NCBI RefSeq assembly: GCF_013030985.1
Contig: NZ_WPYP01000003.1
Coordinates: 62,001 to 126,000 of the forward strand
Direction: 5' to 3'
Source: Ruegeria arenilitoris
GTDB taxonomy: Bacteria; Pseudomonadota; Alphaproteobacteria; Rhodobacterales; Rhodobacteraceae
DNA length: 64,000 nt
Shown: piece after piece, positions 16,626 to 24,709 of the stretch
Position numbering within the stretch: the first letter of the stretch is position 1
How the letters are laid out: each line of letters opens with the position of its first letter
The notes under the pieces: generated by a model
Databases searched by the model: none
Seen by the model: only the letters and a program-made list of their open reading frames with translations
Told to the model about the DNA's origin: nothing
Program-made: the position numbers and the translations under genes

Positions 16626-18449
16626 ATGTCGGTACCCGAACCATTTACGGATCTTGAGATAAAAACGGCGGATGCCGGTTTTTATGAAAATTACAGCACC
16701 CCTATCGCGCTTATCAGCAAGGGGATCATGGTTGCGCTGGTACTGTGGGCGCTGATTTCCCCGGCGAACGCAAACAGCACGCTGGGCAGCTGGAACTTCA
16801 AGCTGCTGGAAGTGTTCAACAGCTTCTACGTCATCATCGTAGGTTTGTTCTTCTTTTTTCTGGCCATTGTCGCCATCATCCCTGCCACCGGGCGTCGGAT
16901 CATGGGGGTGCCCGGGGAAAAGCCCGAGTTTTCGAACTTCTCGTGGTTTTCGATGATGTTTGGTGCCGGCCTGGGCGTCGGTCTGATGGTGTTTGCCACG
17001 GCTGAACCGCTGGGCCTGTGGGGGTCGAATCCCGAGGTTGTGGCAGGCGCGGTCGAGGGCAACTCGCCCGAAGCGTTGCAATCGGCCTATCGCTTCACCT
17101 ATCTGCACTACGGTTTTCACGCCTGGGCGATCTATGTCGTCACCGGCCTGTCGCTGGCCTACTACGCCTATACCCGCAACATGCCGCTGACCATCCGTGC
17201 GGCTCTGACGCCGCTGTTCGGCAGGCTGATGAACGGCTTTTTGGGCCACGTGGTCGACGTCCTGGGCGTCGTTGCGACCATCCTTGGCGTGTCCGTGACC
17301 ATCGGCTATGGCGTCAGCCAGTTTATCGACGGTCTTTATGCCATCACCGGGATGGAGTGGATCATGGATCTGGGTGGCGAGGTTCCGACCCCCAGCAAAG
17401 TGGGCCTGATTTCCGGACTGATCGTCATCATGGGGCTGTCGATCATCTCGGCTGTGTCGGGTGTTGGCCGCGGCGTTAAGTACCTGTCGAACCTGAACCT
17501 GGTGCTGTCGATCATCCTGCTGGGTACCTTTGTCGTGTTCGGCTCGTTCGTCTTTGCCATGACGACCTATGGCACGGCGATGGTCGACTATATCCTGCAC
17601 TTCCTGTCGCTCAGCTTCAACGCCTATGGCCCGCTGTCGACCGAGGCCTTCGCGGCAGCTCTGCCCGCCGAGGCACAGGCGCATGCGGCAGACCTGGTGG
17701 GTGGCGCGACCAACGCATGGGGCAGCTTTGACGGCTTCAAGAGCGGGCTTGAAGGCGCAGCGGCCGAGTTGGACGAAGCAACTCTGGCCGCAGCCTACGC
17801 CGCAGGTGAGCAGGGCCGTCAGTTTGGCTGGCAGGCAGGCTGGACCACCTTCTACTGGGCGTGGTGGATCGCGTTCTCGCCGTTTGTGGGCCTGTTCCTG
17901 GCGCGCATCTCGAAAGGCCGTTCGGTGCGCGAGTTCATCCTGGGCTGCGTGTTCGCACCGGCGCTGGTGTGCTTTGCATGGATGACCATTCTGGGTGGTA
18001 CCGCGATCGATCTGGAACTGGCGGGAGCTGCTGAAGGTGCGATCATTGGGGCGTCGAACACCAACAAGCTGTTCGTGACCCTGTCCTACATGATCGACGG
18101 TGGGCTGCTGTCCATGCTGAACGTCATGTGCGTGATCCTGATCATGACCTTCCTGGTGACGTCTGCGGACTCGGGTATCCTGGTGATGAACACCATCATG
18201 TCCGGCGGCAACCAGGAAACCGGCATCAAGCACCGCATCATCTGGGGCGTGATCCTGACGGCAGTGATCGGTGCGCTGATCCTGGCGGCGGGGGAAAACA
18301 ACCCGATGGATGCGCTGCGCAATGCAATGATCATCGGCGCACTGCCCTTTACCATGGTGATGGGGCTGATGATGGTTGCTCTGGCCAAGGCGCTCTATCG
18401 CGACAGCTTGCGTGACAAGCACGGCGTCGCGGCGCAGGCCGCCGAGTAA
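16626..18449 (+). CDS. BCCT-family betaine/choline/carnitine transporter
   Basis: A 607-residue secondary transporter with about twelve membrane segments. The ATG at 16626 follows CGGAGGA closely; upstream in-frame codons from 16587 lack a ribosome site. BCCT signatures seen are WFSMMFGAGLGVGLMVF, HYGFHAWAIYV and the tryptophan-rich segment WTTFYWAWWIAFSPFVG that lines the substrate path. The Gly-rich MFGAGLGVGLM segment fits Na+-coupled members. Substrates are quaternary ammonium compounds such as glycine betaine, choline, carnitine or proline betaine. The convergent FAD oxidase/ALDH/DapA operon and a GlxA-type regulator nearby suggest uptake for catabolism as well as osmoprotection. Confidence 0.92.
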   Translation: MSVPEPFTDLEIKTADAGFYENYSTPIALISKGIMVALVLWALISPANANSTLGSWNFKLLEVFNSFYVIIVGLFFFFLAIVAIIPATGRRIMGVPGEKPEFSNFSWFSMMFGAGLGVGLMVFATAEPLGLWGSNPEVVAGAVEGNSPEALQSAYRFTYLHYGFHAWAIYVVTGLSLAYYAYTRNMPLTIRAALTPLFGRLMNGFLGHVVDVLGVVATILGVSVTIGYGVSQFIDGLYAITGMEWIMDLGGEVPTPSKVGLISGLIVIMGLSIISAVSGVGRGVKYLSNLNLVLSIILLGTFVVFGSFVFAMTTYGTAMVDYILHFLSLSFNAYGPLSTEAFAAALPAEAQAHAADLVGGATNAWGSFDGFKSGLEGAAAELDEATLAAAYAAGEQGRQFGWQAGWTTFYWAWWIAFSPFVGLFLARISKGRSVREFILGCVFAPALVCFAWMTILGGTAIDLELAGAAEGAIIGASNTNKLFVTLSYMIDGGLLSMLNVMCVILIMTFLVTSADSGILVMNTIMSGGNQETGIKHRIIWGVILTAVIGALILAAGENNPMDALRNAMIIGALPFTMVMGLMMVALAKALYRDSLRDKHGVAAQAAE

Positions 18450-18471
18450 GAACGCACCAACGATCAAATCA

Positions 18472-18499
18472 GACGCCGCCCCGTTGGGGCGGCGTTTTT
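18472..18499 (+). terminator. Intrinsic terminator after the BCCT gene
   Basis: ACGCCGCCCC (18473-18482), loop GTT, GGGGCGGCGT and a T-tract form a strong G+C-rich hairpin 23 bp after the BCCT stop. It may also serve the convergent operon from the other side. Confidence 0.85.
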
Positions 18500-18598
18500 C
18501 GTTCCGAAAAACGGTGTCGTGACCTGCGAACAGATATCGCCACCGGGCTGATCTACACCGTCAATGGCGGGCAGTTGGTTCAGCCAGGTCTGCCCGGG

Positions 18599-19939
18599 TT
18601 ATTCCTCTCGTGCTTTCCATTCTTTCCATCTGAGTATGGCGTTTGCGGCGATTTCCCGGAGGGGTTGTGGGGGCAGGCGTTTGGGTTTGTCTTCGGCGTC
18701 GAAGTGGCGGGTGATGTCCGAGCTGTGGCCACAGGCGCGTTCGGCTGCGGCGATGCCGGTGAGGGTTCCGCGTGCGGTGCCCAGGCCGTTCTGGACGCAG
18801 CCGGAATAGACGCCGGGTTCGATCTCGCGCGTGACGGAGACGCTGTTGAGGCTCAGGCACAGGTGGCCGGCCCAATGGTACTGCATCTCTGTCCCGGCCA
18901 GTTGCGGAAAGCGCTGCTCGAACTTGCGCTGCATGACCCGCGATGCCCGCGTCAGATCGCGCGCCGAGGCCGCCATGCCGGGGCGCAGCGCCGCGCAGGT
19001 GCGGGTGATGATGCGATTGCCGCCCTGTCCGGTATCGATGCGCCGCATCGTGGTGCCCATCGGATCGGAAGGGGTCACACCCCAGCGCGGCTGCCCGCCC
19101 AGTTTGGCCAACGCGTCGGCGTCCAGCTCGGGCGTCATCGCGGCGAACAGGAACAGCTGCATCAGGCGGTTGCGTTCGATGCCGAAGCTTTCGAGATGGC
19201 CGTTGACCGTCAGGATCACCGCGCCGGTGCTGACCGTGCCGCGCCGGGTTTTCACCTGCCACGCGCCGCCCTGCTTTTCGAACCCGGTGACGGCCGAGTT
19301 TTCATGCAGCGCCACACCGGCGCGGGCCAATCCGGCCGCCAGCCCGCGTATATAGCCTGCCGGCTGCAGCATGACCGTTCCGGATGTATAAAGCCCGGAC
19401 CGGTAGTGGCGCGAGCCGGTCAGGTCGTGCATCTGTTGAGAATCCAGCATCTCGCTGGCCTCGCCCAATGTCTCCAGATGCTGGGCATAGCTGACGTTAT
19501 GGGCATGGCCCGCCGCGCTGGCGGCACCGTTCACCTTGCCTGCGGGGTCAAAGAAGTTCGGGTCGATCTGATATTGCTCGACCGCCGCGCGGGCAAAGGC
19601 AATCGCCTGCCGGTTCAGCGCGATCATCTTGCGGTCATCGCCGCCGCCCGAGTAATCATCCGAGGCCAGGTCATGCGGCAGATCGATCATGAAGCCCGAG
19701 TTGCGCCCCGCCGCGCCCTCGGCCACGCGCCCGGCTTCGAGCACGACGATCTTGGCGTCGGGCTGCAACTGCTGCAACCGCTGCGCCGCCGCCAGGCCCG
19801 CAAAACCGGCACCGACGATCGTGACGTCGGCGGTCAGGTCACCGGCCAGCTCTTGCGCGGCGGCAGGAGCGCCAAGGATGGCGCTCCAGGCTGCCGGTCC
19901 GCGGTGAACCGGCAGGGATCTGGCAGAGTATTTGCTCAA
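18599..19939 (-). CDS. FAD-dependent amine/amino-acid oxidoreductase (DadA/PuuB type)
   Basis: A 446-residue flavoprotein of the DAO family. The dinucleotide-binding loop is VTIVGAGFAGLAAA at about residues 39-52, followed by the second strand VVLEAGRVAEGAAGRNSGF, typical of PuuB-like gamma-glutamylputrescine oxidases and of D-amino-acid or D-hydroxyproline dehydrogenases. The C-terminal flavin contact GCVQNGLGTARGTL is present. It overlaps the aldehyde dehydrogenase by 4 bp and is the last gene of that operon. With the ALDH and DapA-family partners, two readings fit: polyamine-type (PuuB/PuuC) or hydroxyproline-type (HypO/HypH/HypD) catabolism. Confidence 0.82.
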   Translation of the reverse strand: MSKYSARSLPVHRGPAAWSAILGAPAAAQELAGDLTADVTIVGAGFAGLAAAQRLQQLQPDAKIVVLEAGRVAEGAAGRNSGFMIDLPHDLASDDYSGGGDDRKMIALNRQAIAFARAAVEQYQIDPNFFDPAGKVNGAASAAGHAHNVSYAQHLETLGEASEMLDSQQMHDLTGSRHYRSGLYTSGTVMLQPAGYIRGLAAGLARAGVALHENSAVTGFEKQGGAWQVKTRRGTVSTGAVILTVNGHLESFGIERNRLMQLFLFAAMTPELDADALAKLGGQPRWGVTPSDPMGTTMRRIDTGQGGNRIITRTCAALRPGMAASARDLTRASRVMQRKFEQRFPQLAGTEMQYHWAGHLCLSLNSVSVTREIEPGVYSGCVQNGLGTARGTLTGIAAAERACGHSSDITRHFDAEDKPKRLPPQPLREIAANAILRWKEWKAREE

Positions 19940-21432
19940 TCGACTGCCTCGTCCGCGTCATCGGCCAGGTCGATCCAGATGGTTTTCAGCTGGGTGTACT
20001 GATCATGGGCATGGACCGAGTTGTCGCGGCCGCCAAAGCCCGATTGCTTGAACCCGCCAAACGGGGTCGAGATGTCACCCTCGCCAAAGCTGTTGACTGT
20101 CACGGTGCCGGCCCGCAGGGCGCGGGCACCGCGGATGGCGCGTTTGGCATTGGCGGTGAAGATCGACGCGCACAGGCCGTATTCGGTGTCGTTGCCAACC
20201 TGAATGGCTTCGTCAAAGCCCGAGACCTCGATCACCGACAGCACCGGGCCAAAGATCTCTTCGCGGGCCAGCAGGGCGTTGTTGTCTGCGACCTCGACCA
20301 CCGTGGCCTCGACAAAGCCGTCCTTGGCCTTGCCGCCGATCACCACGTTCTCGGCCTGATCCAGATAGGAACAGACCTTGGTGTAGTGGCTTTCGCTGAC
20401 CAGCGCGCCCATGCGGGTTTCCGGGTCCAGCGGGTCGCCGATATTCCACTGTTTGGCGTGATGCGCGATGCGCTCCAGCAACTCGGCCTTGACGTCCTTG
20501 TGCACGATCAGGCGCGAGCTGGCCGAGCAGTTCTCGCCCATGTTCCAGAACGCACCGTTGACCAGATGCTGGGCCACGCGGTCCAGGTTTTCGGCATCGT
20601 CCATCACGATGGCCGGGTTCTTGCCACCCATCTCCAGCACAACCTCCTTGGCATTCGATTCCGCCGAATAGGTCAGGAACCTCTTGCCGGTCACGGTCGA
20701 GCCGGTGAAGGACACCATGTCGATATCCATGTGACGGCCGATGGGCTCGCCCACGTCACCACCGCCGCCGGGCAGGATGTTGAGAACACCGGCAGGGACA
20801 CCGGCCTCCATCGCCAGCTCGGCCAGGCGCAGTGCGGTCAGGGTGGTTTCCTTGGCCGGTTTGATCACCAGCGAACAGCCCGCCGCCAGCGCCGGGCCGA
20901 TCTTCCACGCCAGCATCAGCAGAGGGAAGTTCCACGGCAGCACCAGACCGACCACGCCGATCGGCTCACGCACCACCATGGCGATGTGATCGTCGCTGGC
21001 GGGCGCCACCTGATCATAGATCTTGTCGATCGCCTCGGCATGCCATTTCAGGCAGTGGATGGTTTCCGGCACGTCCACGGTCTCGCAGTCGTAGATCGTC
21101 TTGCCGCTGTCGAGGCTTTCCATCACCGCCAATTCGCGCGCGTTGCGGGTCATCAGCTTGCACAGCCGGATCAGCACGTCCTTGCGCTCGGACGGGTGCA
21201 GTTTCGACCAGCGGCCATCGTCAAACGCCTCGCGCGCCTTCTCGACGGCAAAATCCACATCCCCGGATCCGCAGGCGGCGATCTCGGCCAGAGTTTCACC
21301 GGTGGCCGGGTTGGTGCTGGTGAAGGTCTTGCCGGAAATCGCCGGGCGGAAGGTGCCGTCGATGAACGCGCCGGTGGGCAGGTCCAGACCCGCGGCAATG
21401 GATTTGTATTCGTCCTGTGTCAGCAGATCCAT
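19936..21432 (-). CDS. NAD(P)-dependent aldehyde dehydrogenase (PuuC-like)
   Basis: A 498-residue aldehyde dehydrogenase. The active-site Cys lies in FWNMGENCSASSR, the general-base Glu in VVLEMGGKNP, the cofactor site in SFTGSTVTGK and the structural block in PWNFPLLML. This is the classical non-acylating fold, close to gamma-glutamyl-aminobutyraldehyde dehydrogenase PuuC and to semialdehyde dehydrogenases. The gene is followed with a 4-bp overlap by the FAD oxidase and preceded 6 bp away by the DapA-family gene. It likely oxidises the aldehyde released by the oxidase or the aldolase-type partner. Confidence 0.85.
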   Translation of the reverse strand: MDLLTQDEYKSIAAGLDLPTGAFIDGTFRPAISGKTFTSTNPATGETLAEIAACGSGDVDFAVEKAREAFDDGRWSKLHPSERKDVLIRLCKLMTRNARELAVMESLDSGKTIYDCETVDVPETIHCLKWHAEAIDKIYDQVAPASDDHIAMVVREPIGVVGLVLPWNFPLLMLAWKIGPALAAGCSLVIKPAKETTLTALRLAELAMEAGVPAGVLNILPGGGGDVGEPIGRHMDIDMVSFTGSTVTGKRFLTYSAESNAKEVVLEMGGKNPAIVMDDAENLDRVAQHLVNGAFWNMGENCSASSRLIVHKDVKAELLERIAHHAKQWNIGDPLDPETRMGALVSESHYTKVCSYLDQAENVVIGGKAKDGFVEATVVEVADNNALLAREEIFGPVLSVIEVSGFDEAIQVGNDTEYGLCASIFTANAKRAIRGARALRAGTVTVNSFGEGDISTPFGGFKQSGFGGRDNSVHAHDQYTQLKTIWIDLADDADEAVD

Positions 21433-21437
21433 GTGTC

Positions 21438-22355
21438 TTATCCTTCTGCCACGATGTCGGCGATTTTGCGTTTCAATACGCGCGTGACCTGTTCCAGCGC
21501 GCGCTTGTCATCCTTGTTCAGACCCTTCAGCGGCGCGCGCATGGCGCCTGCGTCGAACCCGTTCATGGTGACGCCATGCTTGATGGTCTGGATGAACTTG
21601 CCGCCCTGTTCCAGCACATGCATCAACGGCAGCAGCGCGCTCATGATGCGGCGGCCCTTGTCGAAATTGCCTTCGACCACACAGGCATTGTACAGCGCCA
21701 CATGTTCCGCGGGCAGGAAGTTCGACCCGCCACAGACCCAGAACGGGGCGCCCCAGGCAAAGAATTCCAGCGCCTGATCGTCCATACCGCAGCCCATCTG
21801 GATATGCGGATAGTCGCGCGCCAGCAGGTGCACCCGGTTGATGTCGCCCGAGCTTTCCTTGATGCCGCAGAAGTTGCGGCTGCGGCCCACGCGGTCCAGG
21901 AATTCCGGGCCCATCATGGTGCCGGTGCGGTGCGGATAGTTGTACAGCATCACCGGCAGATCCGCCGCCTTGTCGATGGCCAATGCGTTCAGCGCGTTCT
22001 CGCGGTCGGTCGGCACCGAATAGGCCGGGCTGGCCAGCAGGATCGCATCCGCCCCGATCTCGCGCGCGCCGGTGGCCAACGCAATCGAATCCGGCGTCAT
22101 CATCGCCCCCGTGCCCACCACCAGCGGCAGGCGGCCCTTCAGGCGCTCGTGGGTGAACCTGGCCAGCTCCAGACGTTCCGCCACGGTCTGGGCATAGTTC
22201 TCGCCGGTCGAACCGCCCGAGATCAGGCCATGCACGCCGTTTTCGATCAGGTATTCAATCACATCCGACAACGCGTCCCGGTTGACGCTGCCATCGGCGT
22301 GATAAGGGGTCACGACCGGCGTGTAGATCCCTTCGAAGTTGAACAGGGGTGTCAT
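21438..22355 (-). CDS. DapA-family class I lyase/deaminase
   Basis: A 305-residue TIM-barrel protein of the dihydrodipicolinate synthase/N-acetylneuraminate lyase family. The Schiff-base Lys is in GIKESSGD, the catalytic Tyr in LYNYPHRTG, and the substrate-carboxylate motif appears as SGGSTGENY. Family members include HypD (pyrroline-hydroxycarboxylate deaminase), KDG aldolases and lyases. Biosynthetic DapA would not be expected inside an oxidase/ALDH operon. A GAGGAA ribosome site lies 8 bp upstream. Hydroxyproline-type deamination is one hypothesis given its neighbours. Confidence 0.8.
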   Translation of the reverse strand: MTPLFNFEGIYTPVVTPYHADGSVNRDALSDVIEYLIENGVHGLISGGSTGENYAQTVAERLELARFTHERLKGRLPLVVGTGAMMTPDSIALATGAREIGADAILLASPAYSVPTDRENALNALAIDKAADLPVMLYNYPHRTGTMMGPEFLDRVGRSRNFCGIKESSGDINRVHLLARDYPHIQMGCGMDDQALEFFAWGAPFWVCGGSNFLPAEHVALYNACVVEGNFDKGRRIMSALLPLMHVLEQGGKFIQTIKHGVTMNGFDAGAMRAPLKGLNKDDKRALEQVTRVLKRKIADIVAEG

Positions 22356-22363
22356 CTAATTCC

Positions 22364-22585
22364 TCATGCAGGGGTTTTGCGCGCCGTCGATCCCAGCGGC
22401 AGGTCAAGCCCCGTGGGCGTGACAAACAGCTCAATCTGGTCGCGCGACAGATTCCAATGATCAATCGCCAACTCCCCCGCAATTGACTCAGCCCGATCCG
22501 CGTCAGGATGCACGCGCGGAGGCAGGATCGTGGCCCGCAAATACTGGACCAGCTTGGCTTTGCGGGATTTGGCGTCGTCTTTCAT
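22364..22585 (-). CDS. Small conserved-looking protein heading the DapA/ALDH/oxidase operon
   Basis: A 73-residue soluble protein of unknown family (KDDAKSRKAKLVQYLRATIL at the start). It has a good ribosome site (GGGGAGGG) immediately upstream, ends 9 bp before the DapA-family start and faces the divergent regulator gene, so it is probably the first gene of the operon. The basic N-terminal helix and short length leave its role open. Confidence 0.55.
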   Translation of the reverse strand: MKDDAKSRKAKLVQYLRATILPPRVHPDADRAESIAGELAIDHWNLSRDQIELFVTPTGLDLPLGSTARKTPA

Positions 22586-22723
22586 TCGCCCTCCCCGGAC
22601 GTATGGCGCGAATCGCGGAGTTGCTTCGATGCATCACTAGTATTCGAAGAAAATACATATTGTATATAGAAAAGAATCGTGCAGCATAGACTATTGACTA
22701 CGTAAAACTGAACGGAACACCCG

Positions 22724-23674
22724 ATGCGCCAACCGCGCCACATCACCTTCATTCTTGTCGAGGACTTTTCGCACCTCGCCTTTTCCTGCGCGGTCGAGCC
22801 ATTACGGATCGCGAATCTCGTCAGTGGTGAGGAGCTTTACGAGTGGAGCTTCCTTTCCGAACATGGCGAACAGGCGGTTTGTTCCAACGGGTCGGTCACG
22901 CTGGTGCATGGCGGTTTGGACGCGCTGCAGAAGACCGATCAGCTGTTCGTGCTTTCTGGCATCAATATGCGTAACCATGCGACGCGCTCGTTGCTGGCAA
23001 CGTTGCGGCGCGAACGTGCGAAGGGAACCGCCATAGGTGCGTTGTGCTCTGGTGCCTGGCTGCTGGCCGAGGCCGGGTTTCTGGACGGGATGCAGGCGGC
23101 GATCCACTGGGAATACCATGACGCGTTCATGGAGGCGTTCCCCGAAGTGAATCTGGTGCGCAGCGTCTTTGTCGCTGACGAAAAGCACATCACGGCCTCG
23201 GGTGGTACTGCGACCGCCGACCTGATGCTGCACCTGATCGAACGCGACCACGGTGAAGAACTGGCCATCGCAGTCGCAGATCAGATGGTCTATAACGCGG
23301 TACGCAACGCCACAGCGAAACAGCGGGTGTCGCTACAGTCGCGCAACGGGATGCGGAACGCCCATCTGGCCAAGGCGATCCACATCATGCGGGAGGGTAT
23401 CGAGGCACCGGTGTCGCCGTCGCAAATCGCCGCGGACCTGGGCATATCGACCCGACAGCTGGAACGGTTGTTCGGCAAGTACCTGAACTCGTCTCCCAAG
23501 AAGTACTTTATGGAATTGCGCCTGGAGCGGGCCCAAAAGCTGTTGCTTCAGACCGAGGCGTCGGTGACTGAGGTTGCCATGGCCTGCGGGTTTGAAAGCC
23601 CCGGGCATTTTTCGCGGGTGTATCGGTCCAGCTTTGGCGTCACGCCACATGCACAGAAAAGCAAAATCGACTGA
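22724..23674 (+). CDS. GlxA/AraC-family transcriptional regulator
   Basis: A 316-residue regulator with an N-terminal DJ-1/PfpI-like domain (about 5-190; nucleophile-elbow-like GALCSGAWLLAEAG) and a C-terminal AraC-type double helix-turn-helix (about 215-310), with PSQIAADLGISTRQLERLF and the second helix MACGFESPGHFSRVYR. This class includes CdhR, GbdR and ArgR-type activators of carnitine, betaine and amino-acid catabolism. It is divergent from the small gene/dapA/ALDH/oxidase operon and is its probable activator, perhaps also of the BCCT gene. Confidence 0.88.
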   Translation: MRQPRHITFILVEDFSHLAFSCAVEPLRIANLVSGEELYEWSFLSEHGEQAVCSNGSVTLVHGGLDALQKTDQLFVLSGINMRNHATRSLLATLRRERAKGTAIGALCSGAWLLAEAGFLDGMQAAIHWEYHDAFMEAFPEVNLVRSVFVADEKHITASGGTATADLMLHLIERDHGEELAIAVADQMVYNAVRNATAKQRVSLQSRNGMRNAHLAKAIHIMREGIEAPVSPSQIAADLGISTRQLERLFGKYLNSSPKKYFMELRLERAQKLLLQTEASVTEVAMACGFESPGHFSRVYRSSFGVTPHAQKSKID

Positions 23675-24084
23675 GTGTCAGCGGCGGGGGGAGCTGCTCT
23701 GGCCGTCGGCGAGCCCGGCTGGTCAGGCGCTCACCCCCTGGTCCCGCTCGTACCCCCTCGTTAAATTCAAACTCGTAAACTGATCAGCAGGATTAAGCAT
23801 TCATAGATGCCAAAATGGGCATAACTATTACAAGATCGTGTCAGATATATGTAGGTTGTGGCCTAACCTACCGTTCGTGCCCCAATTCAGATTGAGCAGA
23901 AAACCCACGCAAACAAACAGGCGCTGAGTGCCGGAGGTGAGTTATGTTTGCGTTATTACTTGCTTTGTGTCATTTTTATTTAGCCAACAAATGAACGATT
24001 TCTGCAAATAATGGCGTTAAATCGCAACCGAATTTCTTTGAGAGTTTCCAAGTCCTCATCAGGAGTTAACTTTGGAGGACGCAT
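23675..24084. other. Intergenic stretch without a recognisable gene
   Basis: About 410 bp between the GlxA-type regulator and the next gene. AT-rich patches around 23790-23860 and 23950-24010 could contain promoters; no RNA gene, terminator or coding frame with recognisable homology is apparent. Confidence 0.4.
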
Positions 24085-24591
24085 ATGAATTTGGAATCCC
24101 ACCAAGCCGCAGTGGAGTTTGCGCCGCGTATTATTTCTATTGCCAAGCGCGAGCGGCAGATCTGCCAGGCGTCCAAAGCAGCCGAAGCCGCGTTTGAACG
24201 TATCGCCGGTGCGGCTACCGGTGGTGTTGCGGTGCATAGCGAATTGCAGGATCGGGTGTTTTCCATCTTCCGCTGGTATTTTCTTTCGGCCTTTTGCACG
24301 CGTCTACTGACGGATGCCGAGCATCGGCTGGAGCATCAAACCCTACAGGTGTCTGTGGACATCTTCAGCGCGGTCAAGATGGTTCTGACCGAACGCGAGA
24401 TTGAACGCTCGATGGCGCTGGTCAGCGTCGAGCGCACGTCGCCCACGGTGGTACGGGCCAATGATATCGGTAGCCGTGGGCACACCGTGGGCTGGGTTGC
24501 CGCCGGGTTGCATGAAAAAGGCCGGGATTTCCCGGATGAGATTCAGCACGCGCTGGCCGGCGCTCTGGCAGCGTCGGCACGGATCAACTGA
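24085..24591 (+). CDS. Hypothetical protein, possible conserved Rhodobacterales family
   Basis: A 168-residue protein with TTTGGAGGA just before the ATG. It has no signal peptide or membrane segment; the middle is hydrophobic and aromatic (RVFSIFRWYFLSAFC). I do not recognise the family. The composition and codon use resemble neighbouring core genes, and it stands alone between the GlxA-type regulator and the aspartate decarboxylase gene. Confidence 0.6.
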   Translation: MNLESHQAAVEFAPRIISIAKRERQICQASKAAEAAFERIAGAATGGVAVHSELQDRVFSIFRWYFLSAFCTRLLTDAEHRLEHQTLQVSVDIFSAVKMVLTEREIERSMALVSVERTSPTVVRANDIGSRGHTVGWVAAGLHEKGRDFPDEIQHALAGALAASARIN

Positions 24592-24647
24592 CGCATTGGC
24601 AGCGGTTGCCCCCACGTCAGAGTCTGACTGCACAGTTTACACAAACA

Positions 24648-24704
24648 CAAACCCTTGCGTACCATCCGGTTGAATTTCTCCGATTGATTTAACGCAAGGG
24701 TTTG
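24648..24704 (+). promoter_or_regulatory. 13-bp inverted repeat spanning the leader of the aspartate decarboxylase gene
   Basis: CAAACCCTTGCGT (24648-24660) and ACGCAAGGGTTTG (24692-24704) are perfect complements separated by 31 bases. The right arm contains the AAGGG ribosome site of the gene starting at 24710. If transcribed, the hairpin would bury the ribosome site; alternatively the arms are a pair of binding sites. Function is inferred from position only. Confidence 0.6.
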
Positions 24705-24709
24705 ATGCG

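Noticed and set aside
16593..18467. A 624-codon open frame on the minus strand
   Set aside because: It is exactly antisense to the BCCT transporter gene, is rich in His/Gln/Arg as high-GC antisense frames are, and has no recognisable domain.
20005..21777. A 590-codon open frame on the plus strand
   Set aside because: Antisense to the PuuC-like aldehyde dehydrogenase and the DapA-family gene, with shadow-type composition and no family match.
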